Assembly: GCF_014204795.1 (NCBI RefSeq)
Contig: NZ_JACHMB010000001.1
Span: 7,390,501-7,454,500 of the forward strand
Reading direction: 5' to 3'
DNA: 64,000 nucleotides
Source: Nonomuraea jabiensis
GTDB lineage: Bacteria; Actinomycetota; Actinomycetes; Streptosporangiales; Streptosporangiaceae
Shown: positions 1 to 8,290 of the stretch, in pieces
How the letters are laid out: each line of letters opens with the position of its first letter
Numbering within the stretch: the first letter of the stretch is position 1
The notes under the pieces: generated by a model
Seen by the model: the letters and a program-made list of their open reading frames with translations, nothing else
Database searches by the model: none
Told to the model about the DNA's origin: nothing
Made by a program: the position numbers and the translations under genes

Positions 1-771
1 GCCCGCAACGCCTACCGGGAGGCCCAGCGCACGGTCGCGGCCACCGTGCTGAAGGCGCCGTTCAAGGGCACGATCACGGCGGTGAACGGCTCGGTCGGCG
101 GCAGCAGCTCGGGCTCCGGATCCGGCTCCGGGTCAGGGTCAAGCGCGGGCGCGGGCCAGGGCACGGGCCAGTCATCGGGCCAGTCCTCAGGCTCGGCCGG
201 CGCTCAGAGCTCCGGCGGCTTCATCGAGCTGGCCGACACCGGGAAGCTGCAGCTCGTGGGTACCTTCACCGAGTCCGACGTCGGCAAGCTCAAGAACGGC
301 CAGGAGGCCACGGTCACGTTCGACGCCCTGCCGGGGGTGACCGCCACGGGCAAGGTCACCCAGATCCAGCCGGTCGCCTCCACCAGCAACAATGTCGTGC
401 AATATCCGGTCACGGTGACGTTCACGAAGGTCCCGGGCCAGGTGCGGCTGGGCCAGACGGCCACGGTCGAGGTCGTGGTCGGCCAGGCCGACAACGTCGT
501 CACCGTACCCTCGACGGCCGTCTCCACCAGCGGCGGCCAGACCACGGTCACCCTGCTCAGGAACGGCACGCAGACCAGGACCCCGGTGGAGGTCGGCGTG
601 CAGGGCACGACGCTGACCGAGATCAAGTCGGGCGTCTCCGAGGGCGACCAGATCGTGCCCCCGGCGACCACGACGACGGGCGGCACGGGCGGCAACCTGC
701 GCTTCGGCGGTGGCGGCGGCTTCCCCGGCGGGGGCGGCGTGCCCGGCGGCGGGCCGGGAGGCGGGCGATGA
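1..771 (+). CDS. Efflux RND/MacA-like periplasmic adaptor subunit, 5'-truncated by the window edge
   Basis: The open frame enters from the left edge, so the N-terminus and signal anchor are missing; 256 residues are visible. The visible part starts in the end of a coiled-coil/lipoyl hairpin (KAPFKGTITAVNG), then has a long Gly/Ser-rich insertion (about residues 38-75). A beta-barrel domain follows (ELADTGKLQLVGTFTESDV) and a membrane-proximal domain (VVTVPSTAV). The tail is almost pure glycine. Such HlyD/MacA-type adaptors couple a MacB-like ABC transporter to the outside; in a monoderm actinomycete the partner is the ATPase and permease that follow. The stop overlaps the next start (ATGA), so translation is probably coupled. 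The substrate cannot be read from the sequence. Confidence 0.85.
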   Translation, partial: ARNAYREAQRTVAATVLKAPFKGTITAVNGSVGGSSSGSGSGSGSGSSAGAGQGTGQSSGQSSGSAGAQSSGGFIELADTGKLQLVGTFTESDVGKLKNGQEATVTFDALPGVTATGKVTQIQPVASTSNNVVQYPVTVTFTKVPGQVRLGQTATVEVVVGQADNVVTVPSTAVSTSGGQTTVTLLRNGTQTRTPVEVGVQGTTLTEIKSGVSEGDQIVPPATTTTGGTGGNLRFGGGGGFPGGGGVPGGGPGGGR

Positions 772-1511
772 CGGCCCCGGAGGTCCCCCCTGTCCTGCGG
801 GTGCAGGACCTGGTCAAGGAGTACGGCGAGGGCGACGCGAAGGTCCGCGCCCTGCGCGGCATCAGCCTGGACGTCGAGCGCGGCGACTACGTCGCCATCA
901 TGGGCGCCTCCGGCTCCGGCAAGTCCACGCTCATGAACATCCTCGGCTGCCTCGACATCCCCACCTCCGGCACGTACCTGATCGACGGCGCCGACGTCGG
1001 ACAGCTGGACGAGCGCCAGCTCGCCATCCTGCGCAACCGCAGGGTCGGGTTCGTGTTCCAGTCGTTCAACCTGATCCCGCGCATGAGCGCGCTGGCCAAC
1101 GTCGAGCTGCCGCTCGTGTACGGCGGCATCGGCCAGGCCGAGCGGCGCAGGCGGGCCCTGGCGGCGCTGGAGCAGGTCGGGCTGACCGACCGCGTACACC
1201 ACGAGCCGAACCAGCTCTCCGGCGGCCAGCAGCAGCGCGTGGCCGTCGCCAGGGCCCTGGTCACCGCGCCCGCGCTGCTGCTGGCCGACGAGCCGACCGG
1301 CAACCTCGACACCGCCTCCACGAACGACGTCCTGGAGATCCTGGACCGGCTCAGCGAGTCGGGCCGCACGATCGTGCTCATCACCCACGAGAACGACGTG
1401 GCCGCGCACGCCAAGCGGGTCATCAGGCTGGTGGACGGCGAGATCGTGGAGGACCGCCGCCAGGGGCCGGTGGACGGCCCGCCGCCGCGGATGGCGGGAG
1501 CGGCCCGGTGA
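768..1511 (+). CDS. MacB/LolD-type ABC transporter ATP-binding protein
   Basis: A 247-residue ATPase with a Walker A motif (GASGSGKST, about residue 45), Q-loop (FVFQSFNLIP), signature LSGGQQQR, Walker B (LLLADEPTGNLDT) and switch His (ITHEND). The GNLDT form after Walker B is characteristic of the LolD/MacB branch (o228 family), which powers adaptor-linked efflux or lipoprotein release. It overlaps the adaptor by four bases and the permease by four bases (GTGA), so adaptor, ATPase and permease form one translationally coupled unit. The C-terminal tail after residue 230 is proline-rich and not conserved. Confidence 0.93.
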   Translation: MTAPEVPPVLRVQDLVKEYGEGDAKVRALRGISLDVERGDYVAIMGASGSGKSTLMNILGCLDIPTSGTYLIDGADVGQLDERQLAILRNRRVGFVFQSFNLIPRMSALANVELPLVYGGIGQAERRRRALAALEQVGLTDRVHHEPNQLSGGQQQRVAVARALVTAPALLLADEPTGNLDTASTNDVLEILDRLSESGRTIVLITHENDVAAHAKRVIRLVDGEIVEDRRQGPVDGPPPRMAGAAR

Positions 1512-2758
1512 ACCAGCTCGAGATCCTCCGCTTCGCGCTGCGCGGCCTGCTGGCCAACAAGATGCGCAGCTCGCTGACCACGCTCGGCATCCTCATCGGC
1601 GTCGCCGCGGTCATCATGCTGGTCGCCGTCGGCGAGGGCTCCTCGCAGAGCATCCAGCGCAACATCCAGCGCCTCGGCGCCAACACCCTGACGATCTCCC
1701 CGCAGTTCTCGGGCGGCGGTGGCGGTGGCGGCATGCGGGCGCCCGGCGGCGGCGCGAACACCGGCCCGCGCACCCAGGCCAGGCAGCTCAGCCTGGCCGA
1801 CGCCAAGGCGCTGACCGACAAGACCCTGGCGCCCTCCGTCAGGAGCGTCTCGCCGGTCGTGACCGCCTCCTCCTCGACGGCCACGTACGGGGCCGCCAGC
1901 CACGCGATCTCGCAGTTCGTCGGCACGTACCCCAGCTACTTCGAAGCCGTCAACAAGCCCGTCACGAAGGGCACGTACTTCTTCAACGACGACGTGCTGG
2001 CCGCCAGGAAGGTCCTGGTGCTCGGCCAGACCGTCGTGGAGGAGCTGTTCGGCACCGTCGATCCCATCGGCAAGCAGGTCAGCGTGTCCGGCGTGCCGTT
2101 CACGGTCGTCGGGGTGCTGAAGGAGACCGGGTCCACCGGCATGCAGGACGCCGACGACGTGGCCATCGCGCCGCTGCCCGCCGTGCAGCAGAGCCTGAGC
2201 GGGTTCGGCTCGCTCAACTCGATCGTCGTGCAGGCGTCCGGGGCGGAGACCACGACGGCGGCGCAGGCCGAGGTCACGGCCGTCCTCAACCAGCGGCACG
2301 GCGTCAAGAACGACAACGCCGACTACCGCATCCTCAACCAGGCCACCTTGCAGGAGACCGTCAGCGCGGCGACCGGCACCTTCACCGTGCTGCTGGGCGC
2401 CGTGGCCGCGATCTCGCTGCTGGTGGGCGGCATCGGCATCACCAACATCATGCTGGTGACCGTCACGGAGCGCACGCGCGAGATCGGCATCCGCAAGGCG
2501 ATCGGCGCGCCCAGGAGCGCGATCCTGGGCCAGTTCCTGCTGGAGGCCACGATGCTGAGCCTGGTCGGCGGGCTGTCCGGGGTGCTGGTGGCGTTCATCG
2601 GGACCAGGTTCACCGTGGCCGGCATCGAACCGGTCCTCGTGCCGTCGTCGGTGGCGCTCGCGCTGGGCGTGTCGGTGGGGATCGGGCTGTTCTTCGGCAG
2701 TTATCCCGCCAACCGGGCGGCCAAGCTGCGGCCGATCCAGGCCCTGCGCCACGAATAA
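1508..2758 (+). CDS. MacB-like ABC transporter permease (FtsX/MacB_PCD)
   Basis: GTG start overlapping the ATPase stop; 416 residues. The first membrane helix is near residues 20-45 (LTTLGILIGVAAVIMLVAVG). A large extracytoplasmic MacB_PCD-type domain follows, with a Gly-rich run near residues 70-85. Three C-terminal helices form the FtsX-like core (from ILLGAVAAISLLVGGIGI), including the conserved TERTREIGIRKAIGA cytoplasmic loop. The fold is that of MacB-type permeases, which transmit ATP-driven motion to the extracytoplasmic adaptor instead of moving substrate across the bilayer. The open frame continues upstream of 1508 only as a shadow of the ATPase gene. Confidence 0.92.
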   Translation: MNQLEILRFALRGLLANKMRSSLTTLGILIGVAAVIMLVAVGEGSSQSIQRNIQRLGANTLTISPQFSGGGGGGGMRAPGGGANTGPRTQARQLSLADAKALTDKTLAPSVRSVSPVVTASSSTATYGAASHAISQFVGTYPSYFEAVNKPVTKGTYFFNDDVLAARKVLVLGQTVVEELFGTVDPIGKQVSVSGVPFTVVGVLKETGSTGMQDADDVAIAPLPAVQQSLSGFGSLNSIVVQASGAETTTAAQAEVTAVLNQRHGVKNDNADYRILNQATLQETVSAATGTFTVLLGAVAAISLLVGGIGITNIMLVTVTERTREIGIRKAIGAPRSAILGQFLLEATMLSLVGGLSGVLVAFIGTRFTVAGIEPVLVPSSVALALGVSVGIGLFFGSYPANRAAKLRPIQALRHE

Positions 2759-2768
2759 GGAGAATGAC

Positions 2769-3311
2769 ATGGCCCAGCTCGACTCCTCGCCGTACCCCGA
2801 CGACCTGAAGGAGGAGCTCGCCGTACAGCCGCGGAAGGGCACCTCCAAGCTCACGCTGGCGCTGGCCGCCGGCGTCGTGCTGGTGGCCGGTATCCTCATC
2901 GGCATTCAGGCCGCCAACCTGTTCGGCTCGCCGGCCGCCTCCGCCGCCGGGGCGCAGCAGCGCCCCGTGGGCGGCGGGTACGGTCAGCAGCAGGGCGGTT
3001 TCGGCCAGCAGCGCGGCGGATTCGGGCAGCCGCCCGGCTACGGTGGAGGCCAGCGGATGGGCGGCGGCGGGGGAGGCACCATCGGCACCGTCGAGAAGGT
3101 CGAGGGCGGCAAGGTCTACGTGAAGACCATGGACGGCTCCACCGTCACGGTCACCACCGACGAGCGGACCACCGTCCAGATCTCCAAGCCCGGGAAGGTG
3201 ACCGACCTCCGGACCGGCACCTCGGTGGTCGTACGCGGGCAGCAGGGCGGCGACGGCTCGGTGACCGCGACCTCGATCACGCAGGGGAACCTCGGAGGAG
3301 GCCCGCGATGA
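2769..3311 (+). CDS. Membrane-anchored DUF5666-like protein
   Basis: A 180-residue protein with a cytosolic N-terminus (1-30), one membrane helix (about 31-52), a Gly/Gln-rich linker (about 60-100) and a small beta-rich domain (GTIGTVEKVEGGKVYVKTMDG to the end) of the OB-like type in DUF5666 proteins. The ribosome binding site AAGGAG lies eight bases before the ATG. It sits between the efflux permease and the response regulator, overlapping the latter by four bases (ATGA). It is therefore likely part of the same transcript, perhaps an envelope sensor or accessory of the transporter. Function unknown; the domain call is from pattern only. Confidence 0.7.
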   Translation: MAQLDSSPYPDDLKEELAVQPRKGTSKLTLALAAGVVLVAGILIGIQAANLFGSPAASAAGAQQRPVGGGYGQQQGGFGQQRGGFGQPPGYGGGQRMGGGGGGTIGTVEKVEGGKVYVKTMDGSTVTVTTDERTTVQISKPGKVTDLRTGTSVVVRGQQGGDGSVTATSITQGNLGGGPR

Positions 3312-4003
3312 CGCGCGAGCCCGAAGCCCGGCTGCTGGTGGTCGACGACGAGCCCAACATCAGGGAGCTGTTCTCGGCCAGCCTGCGCATGGCCGGCTTC
3401 GAGGTGCTGACCGCGGCCGACGGCATGGAGGCGCTGCGGGTGGCCGAGGAGAGCTCGCCTGACCTGGTGATGCTCGACGTCATGCTGCCCGACCTGGACG
3501 GCCTGGCGGTCGCGGGCAGGCTGCGGTCCCGCGGCCGCCGGGTCCCGGTGCTGTTCGTGACCGCCAAGGACGCCTTCGAGGACCGCATCGCGGGGCTGGG
3601 CCTGGGCGAGGACTACGTGACCAAGCCGTTCAGCCTGGAGGAGGTCATCGCCAGGATCCGGGCGGTGCTGCGCAGGACCCGGCGCGGCGTGCCGCCGCCC
3701 AACCGGCTGCGGGTGGCCGACCTGGAGCTGGACGAGGAGAGCCACGAGGTGTGGCGCGACGGCATCCCGGTGAAGCTGTCGCCGACGGAGTTCAGGCTGC
3801 TGCGGTACTTCATGCTCAACGTGGGCCGGGTGCTGTCCAAGACGCAGATCCTCGACCACGTCTGGAACGGCGACTGGCGCACCGACGTCGGGCTCGTCGA
3901 GTCGTACGTCTCCTACCTGCGGCGGAAGGTGGACACGGGGGAGCGCAAATACCTGCACACGCTGCGCGGGGTGGGCTACATCCTGCGCCCGCCCCGCGTA
4001 TGA
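3308..4003 (+). CDS. OmpR/PhoB-family response regulator
   Basis: 231 residues: receiver domain (LLVVDDEPNIRELF, phospho-acceptor Asp57 in VMLDVMLPDLDG, Thr in VTAKDAFED, Lys in DYVTKPFS), then an OmpR-type winged helix (LSPTEFRLLRYFMLN ... VESYVSYLRRKVD). It overlaps the upstream gene and the downstream kinase by four bases each, the usual arrangement of a cognate pair. The neighbouring efflux genes are the obvious candidate targets. Upstream autoregulation sites are outside the window. Confidence 0.95.
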   Translation: MTREPEARLLVVDDEPNIRELFSASLRMAGFEVLTAADGMEALRVAEESSPDLVMLDVMLPDLDGLAVAGRLRSRGRRVPVLFVTAKDAFEDRIAGLGLGEDYVTKPFSLEEVIARIRAVLRRTRRGVPPPNRLRVADLELDEESHEVWRDGIPVKLSPTEFRLLRYFMLNVGRVLSKTQILDHVWNGDWRTDVGLVESYVSYLRRKVDTGERKYLHTLRGVGYILRPPRV

Positions 4004-5523
4004 GCGGCGCCGCCTCTCCCGCTCACCACCTCCGCGCGAAGGGCGCGGCGGTGCGCAAGCACCTGGCCAGGTCCCCGCTGTGGCTACGGCTGGTGTCGGC
4101 GACCCTCCTGCTGGTCACGCTCGCCATCACCGTGACCGGCCTGTTCGCCGTACGCCTGATGCGCGGCTACCTCGTCGAGCGCGTGGACCAGCAGCTGCTG
4201 GCGGCCACCCGCCCGCTGCGCGAGCCGCTCCCGCCGCCGACCGACCAGCCCCGTCCCGGCGCCCGCCCGCAGCGTTTCTTCGGCCTGTTCTACGCGGTGA
4301 TCCTCGACTCCACCGGCGCCCCGGTCAGGACGATCAGCGAGTCCACCGAGGACCACACGCCCGCCCTGCCCAAGCTCGACCTCCCCACGGTCCTCGCGCT
4401 CCACGGGCACCCCTTCACTGTCGAGTCGCGCGCCGCCGGAGGCCCGAGCTGGCGCGTCGTCGCCGTGCCGGTCCGGGACGGCGAGATCCGGGTGATCGCC
4501 GTCAACCTGGGCGACGTGGACGCCACCGTCTCCCAGCTCGCCCTGATCGTGGGGGTCGCCGGCGGCGGCACGCTGGTGGTGCTCGGGTTCGCCTGCTACT
4601 GGCTGGTGCGCCGCAGCCTGCGCCCGCTCCGCGAGATCGGGCGTACGGCCAGGGACATCGCGGGCGGCGACCTGTCGCGCCGCGTGCCCATGTGGGCGGC
4701 CACCACCGAGGTCGGCAAGCTCGGCCGTTCGCTCAACGGCATGCTCGCGCAGATCGAGTCGGCGGCGCGCGAGCGCGAGGCGGCCGCCGAGTCGGCCCGC
4801 CAGTCCGCCACGGCCGCCCGGCGCTCGGAGGAGCTGATGCGCAGGTTCATGGCCGACGCCTCCCACGAGCTGCGCACGCCGCTGACGTCGATCAGGGGGT
4901 TCGCCGAGCTGTTCCGGCTGGGGGAGGACAAGGACCTGGCGGAGGCCGTACGGCTGCTGAGCCGCATCGAGGGGCAGGCGGCCCGGATGGGGCTGCTGGT
5001 GGAGGACATGCTCCTGCTGGCCCGCCTCGACCAGCGGCGCGAGCTGGCCCGGCGGCCCGTGGACCTGCTCAGCCTGGCCGCCACCGCCGTCATCGACGCC
5101 CAGACGCTGGCGCCGGACCGCAGGATCGAGCTGGTGCGGCTGTTCGGGGGCGAGGGGGACGTGATCGTGACGGGGGACGAGTCGCGGCTCGGGCAGGTGC
5201 TCAACAACCTCGTCACGAACGCCCTCACCCACACGCCGCCCGGCACGCCCTTCCAGGTGCGGGTGGGCTTGGACGGGGACCAGGCCGTGGTGGAGGTGGC
5301 CGACGAGGGGCCCGGCTTCCCGCCGGAGGTGGCCGAACGCGTCTTCGAGCGCTTCTACCGGGCGGACCCGGCGCGGAGCGCGGGCGGGTCGGGGCTGGGG
5401 CTGTCGATCGCGGCGACGCTGGTGGAGGCGCACGGGGGCATCGTGATGGCGGAAGGCTCGCCCGGCAAGGGCGCCCTGTTCCGCATCATCCTCCCCGCGA
5501 CCGCCACCGCACCGCCCACCTGA
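4000..5523 (+). CDS. HAMP-containing sensor histidine kinase
   Basis: ATG overlapping the regulator stop; 507 residues. Two membrane helices (about 27-50 and 185-207) bracket an extracytoplasmic sensor of about 135 residues. HAMP linker, then the H-box FMADASHELRTPLTSIRG with His289, N-box (NNLVTNALTHTP), G1 (DEGPGFPPE), F (FERFYRAD) and G2 (GSGLGLSIA) are all intact, so it should be an active EnvZ-class kinase. The gene runs convergently into the FG-GAP gene with only 26 bases between the stops. The sensed signal is unknown; context suggests envelope or drug stress acting on the adjacent efflux system. Confidence 0.94.
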   Translation: MSGAASPAHHLRAKGAAVRKHLARSPLWLRLVSATLLLVTLAITVTGLFAVRLMRGYLVERVDQQLLAATRPLREPLPPPTDQPRPGARPQRFFGLFYAVILDSTGAPVRTISESTEDHTPALPKLDLPTVLALHGHPFTVESRAAGGPSWRVVAVPVRDGEIRVIAVNLGDVDATVSQLALIVGVAGGGTLVVLGFACYWLVRRSLRPLREIGRTARDIAGGDLSRRVPMWAATTEVGKLGRSLNGMLAQIESAAREREAAAESARQSATAARRSEELMRRFMADASHELRTPLTSIRGFAELFRLGEDKDLAEAVRLLSRIEGQAARMGLLVEDMLLLARLDQRRELARRPVDLLSLAATAVIDAQTLAPDRRIELVRLFGGEGDVIVTGDESRLGQVLNNLVTNALTHTPPGTPFQVRVGLDGDQAVVEVADEGPGFPPEVAERVFERFYRADPARSAGGSGLGLSIAATLVEAHGGIVMAEGSPGKGALFRIILPATATAPPT

Positions 5524-5549
5524 CCACCGGCGGCGCCGCGGGGAGCGGC

Positions 5550-6926
5550 TCAGCCGAAGGTGTACCCGTACAGGCCCGTGCCCCTGCTGAGCCGGCGCAC
5601 CTTGCCCAGCTTCAGCCCCGCCTTCCGGGACCCGGGAGCGTACATGACCAGCCCCTGGTCCGGCGCCGCCACCACGAGCCCGTACACCGGCCGCCGCGCC
5701 CCCAGCGTCCGGTAGCGCTCGCTCAGGGGCACCGCGGCCAGGGCGGCCCCGAAGTCCCGCCCCTCGCCCTTGATCAGCAGGTTCCCCACCCGCGTGAGCC
5801 CGCCGGACGCCCGCCCGGCCAGCACCTGGACCGCCTTCTCCCCGGGCACGCCGATGGCCAGCTCGTCGTGGCCGTCCCCGTTGAAGTCCCCGGCGGCCAG
5901 CGACGCCCCGAACCGGTCGTAGTACCGGGCCACCCCCTTGAGCGTGTTCTGCGACCACGCCTCGCTCTTGCGGGTGGTCAGCCCGCCGCGCGAGCCGTAC
6001 AGGACGTCCACGGTGCCGTCGCCGTAGTCCATGGCCCGCTGGTTGGCGCTGAGCCCCTCGCCCGGCACCCCGATGGCCAGGTCGGACCGCCCGTCGCCGT
6101 TGAAGTCGCCCGTGGCCAGCGAGGCCCCGAACGCGTCCCACTTCTCGGAGGCCCCCTTGATGCCGGGGCTGCTCTGGGTGAGCAGCCGCGCCCGCTTGGC
6201 CCGTACGTCGAGGACGGTCACCGACCCCTGCCCGTCCAGCGTGACGCTGTCGGCGGGCGCGCCCACGACCAGCTCGTCCTTGCCGTCCCCGTCGAAGTCC
6301 CCGGTCGCCAGCGCGGCGCCCCACTGGTCGGTCACGCTCGCCGCCTGCCGCACCCACGACGTCTTCTGAGTGATCTGGTACGGCTTGCGCCCCTTCATCC
6401 AGTACACCGTCACCGCCCCGCCCGACCGGTGGCTGGGCGCGCCGACGACCAGTTCGTCCTTGCCGTCCCCGTCGAGGTCACCGGCGGCCAGCGAGGCCCC
6501 GAACCGGTCGCTGGACGGCTTGGCCAGCGCCAGCTCCTTGCCCGGGACCAGCCCGTCGACCGAGCCGTTGAAGATCTGGACGACCCCGTTGCCGTCCCCG
6601 CCCGGCACCCGCGCCCCCACGAACTCCTCCGACACCCCGACGGCCAGGTCGGCGCACTTGTCGCCGTTGAAGTCGCCGACGGCCAGCGCCGATCCGAACG
6701 AGTCACCGGGTTCGGCGCCGTTCTGGGTCAGCTTCACCTTCTTCCCGGACCCGTACATCACGGTCACCGATCCGGCCCGGGAGCCGTCGTAGGGCGCGGC
6801 CACGGCCAGGTCGGGCCGTCCGTCGCCGTCGAAGTCGAGAGGGTGCCCGCCGCACGCCCGTGCCGCGGCGGGAGTCGTACCGGAGGCCAGAGGAAGAACC
6901 AGGCAGGCGGCGAGGAGAAGGTTCAT
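5550..6926 (-). CDS. Secreted FG-GAP repeat protein (integrin-like beta-propeller)
   Basis: 458 residues with an N-terminal signal sequence (about 1-24, LLLAACLVLPLASG). Six FG-GAP units each carry a calcium-loop signature of the D-x-D/N-x-D-G type, for example DFDGDGRPDLAVAAP, DFNGDKCADLAVG, DLDGDGKDELVVGAP, DFNGDGRSDLAIGVP and DFNGDGHDELAIGVP. This predicts a calcium-binding beta-propeller outside the cell. No catalytic domain is fused. The ATG at 6926 is chosen because the signal peptide begins there; the frame stays open far upstream only as a shadow of other genes. The role is unknown; actinomycetes carry many such proteins with presumed adhesive or ligand-binding function. Confidence 0.85.
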   Translation of the reverse strand: MNLLLAACLVLPLASGTTPAAARACGGHPLDFDGDGRPDLAVAAPYDGSRAGSVTVMYGSGKKVKLTQNGAEPGDSFGSALAVGDFNGDKCADLAVGVSEEFVGARVPGGDGNGVVQIFNGSVDGLVPGKELALAKPSSDRFGASLAAGDLDGDGKDELVVGAPSHRSGGAVTVYWMKGRKPYQITQKTSWVRQAASVTDQWGAALATGDFDGDGKDELVVGAPADSVTLDGQGSVTVLDVRAKRARLLTQSSPGIKGASEKWDAFGASLATGDFNGDGRSDLAIGVPGEGLSANQRAMDYGDGTVDVLYGSRGGLTTRKSEAWSQNTLKGVARYYDRFGASLAAGDFNGDGHDELAIGVPGEKAVQVLAGRASGGLTRVGNLLIKGEGRDFGAALAAVPLSERYRTLGARRPVYGLVVAAPDQGLVMYAPGSRKAGLKLGKVRRLSRGTGLYGYTFG

Positions 6927-7046
6927 AACGGAAGTAATGTCCACTGAGGTCGAACCGTGCCTGAACAGCGCGAGAACGGCCCAGGAGAGCCGGATGCACA
7001 TCGCTTGGCGATCCACGGCGTGGTGGGAACGTGCCAGGATAGACGC

Positions 7047-8276
7047 GTGGACATCGATCTCGCGGATCTGGATTTCTGGCGCAAGCCGCCCAAAGAGCGC
7101 AACGAGGCGTTCGCCCGGCTCCGGCAGCTGGAGCACCCGGTGTTCTTCCCCGAGAAGAAGGTGCCTTTCCTGCGCTCGGGCAAGGGCTTCTACGCCCTCG
7201 TGCGGCACGCGGACGTGGTCGAGGCCAGCCGCAACGCCAAGATCTTCTCCAGCGAGCCCGCCGTCACCAACCCGGAGCCGCCCGGCTGGGTGAAGCAGGT
7301 GTTCGGGGAGTCGATGGTCAACATGGACGACCCGCGCCACGCCCGCCTGCGCCGGATCGTCACCCGCTCGTTCAGCCCGAAGATGCTGGCCGGCCTGCAG
7401 AGCGACATCGAGGCCGCCTGCGCCCGCATCGTCGACGACGTCGTCAGGGAGGGCCCGCGCGACTTCGTCACCCAGGTGGCCGCCCGGCTGCCCATCCACG
7501 TCATCTGCGACATGCTGGACATCCCGCAGGAGCTGCGCGAGAAGGTCCACCAGCACGTCGACATCTCCACCGCCTACACCGGCGTGCGCCCCAGTCTGGC
7601 CCGCAGCGTCCAGATGGCCGGCCAGAACATGCTGGCCCTGCTCGCCCTGCAGCGCATGGTCATCAAGCTCGGCCACGAGCGCGTCGCCGACCCCAAGGGC
7701 GACCTGGTGTCGCTGCTGGTCAACGCCAACCCTGACGGGGAGAAGCTGACCGACAAGGAGCTCGGCTCGTTCTTCTCGCTGCTGCTGGTCGCGGGCAACG
7801 AGACGGCCCGCAACACGATGGCGCACGGCATCAAGCTGCTCACCGACAACCCGGCGCAGCGCGAGTTGCTGATGAGCGACTTCGACACGCACATCAACGG
7901 CGCGATCGAGGAGATGGTCCGGTACGTCTCGCCGATCATGCAGTTCCGGCGCACGCTCACCGAGGACTACTCGCTGCGCGGGCTGGAGCTGAAGAAGGGC
8001 GACAAGGTCGTCCTGTTCTACGGCTCGGCCAACCGGGACGAGTCGGTCTTCCCCGACGCCGACACGTTCGACATCACCCGCGAGACCAAGCCGCACGTCG
8101 GCTTCGGCGGCCCCGGGCCGCACTTCTGCCTCGGCGCCAACCTGGCCAGGCAGGAGCTGCGCACGATGTTCCGCGAGCTGCTGACCAGGCTGCCCGACAT
8201 CCGCTCGGTCGGCGAGCCCGACCTGCTGCTGTCGAACTTCGACAACAGCGTCCGCGCCCAGCCGTTCACCTTCTGA
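7047..8276 (+). CDS. Cytochrome P450
   Basis: 409 residues from a GTG at 7047 preceded by AGGA; an upstream in-frame ATG at 6957 would add 30 unconserved residues. P450 landmarks: I-helix oxygen-binding AGNET, K-helix EMVR (ExxR), heme loop GFGGPGPHFCLG with the thiolate Cys361. The N-terminal FWRKPPKERNEAFARLR region resembles the CYP124/CYP268-like lipid hydroxylases, a tentative subfamily placement. No ferredoxin or reductase gene is adjacent, so electrons must come from elsewhere. The 120-bp gap to the divergent FG-GAP gene holds both promoters. It converges on the MFS gene with a 14-bp gap and no clear terminator. Confidence 0.93.
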   Translation: MDIDLADLDFWRKPPKERNEAFARLRQLEHPVFFPEKKVPFLRSGKGFYALVRHADVVEASRNAKIFSSEPAVTNPEPPGWVKQVFGESMVNMDDPRHARLRRIVTRSFSPKMLAGLQSDIEAACARIVDDVVREGPRDFVTQVAARLPIHVICDMLDIPQELREKVHQHVDISTAYTGVRPSLARSVQMAGQNMLALLALQRMVIKLGHERVADPKGDLVSLLVNANPDGEKLTDKELGSFFSLLLVAGNETARNTMAHGIKLLTDNPAQRELLMSDFDTHINGAIEEMVRYVSPIMQFRRTLTEDYSLRGLELKKGDKVVLFYGSANRDESVFPDADTFDITRETKPHVGFGGPGPHFCLGANLARQELRTMFRELLTRLPDIRSVGEPDLLLSNFDNSVRAQPFTF

Positions 8277-8290
8277 CGCCGCGACGGGAC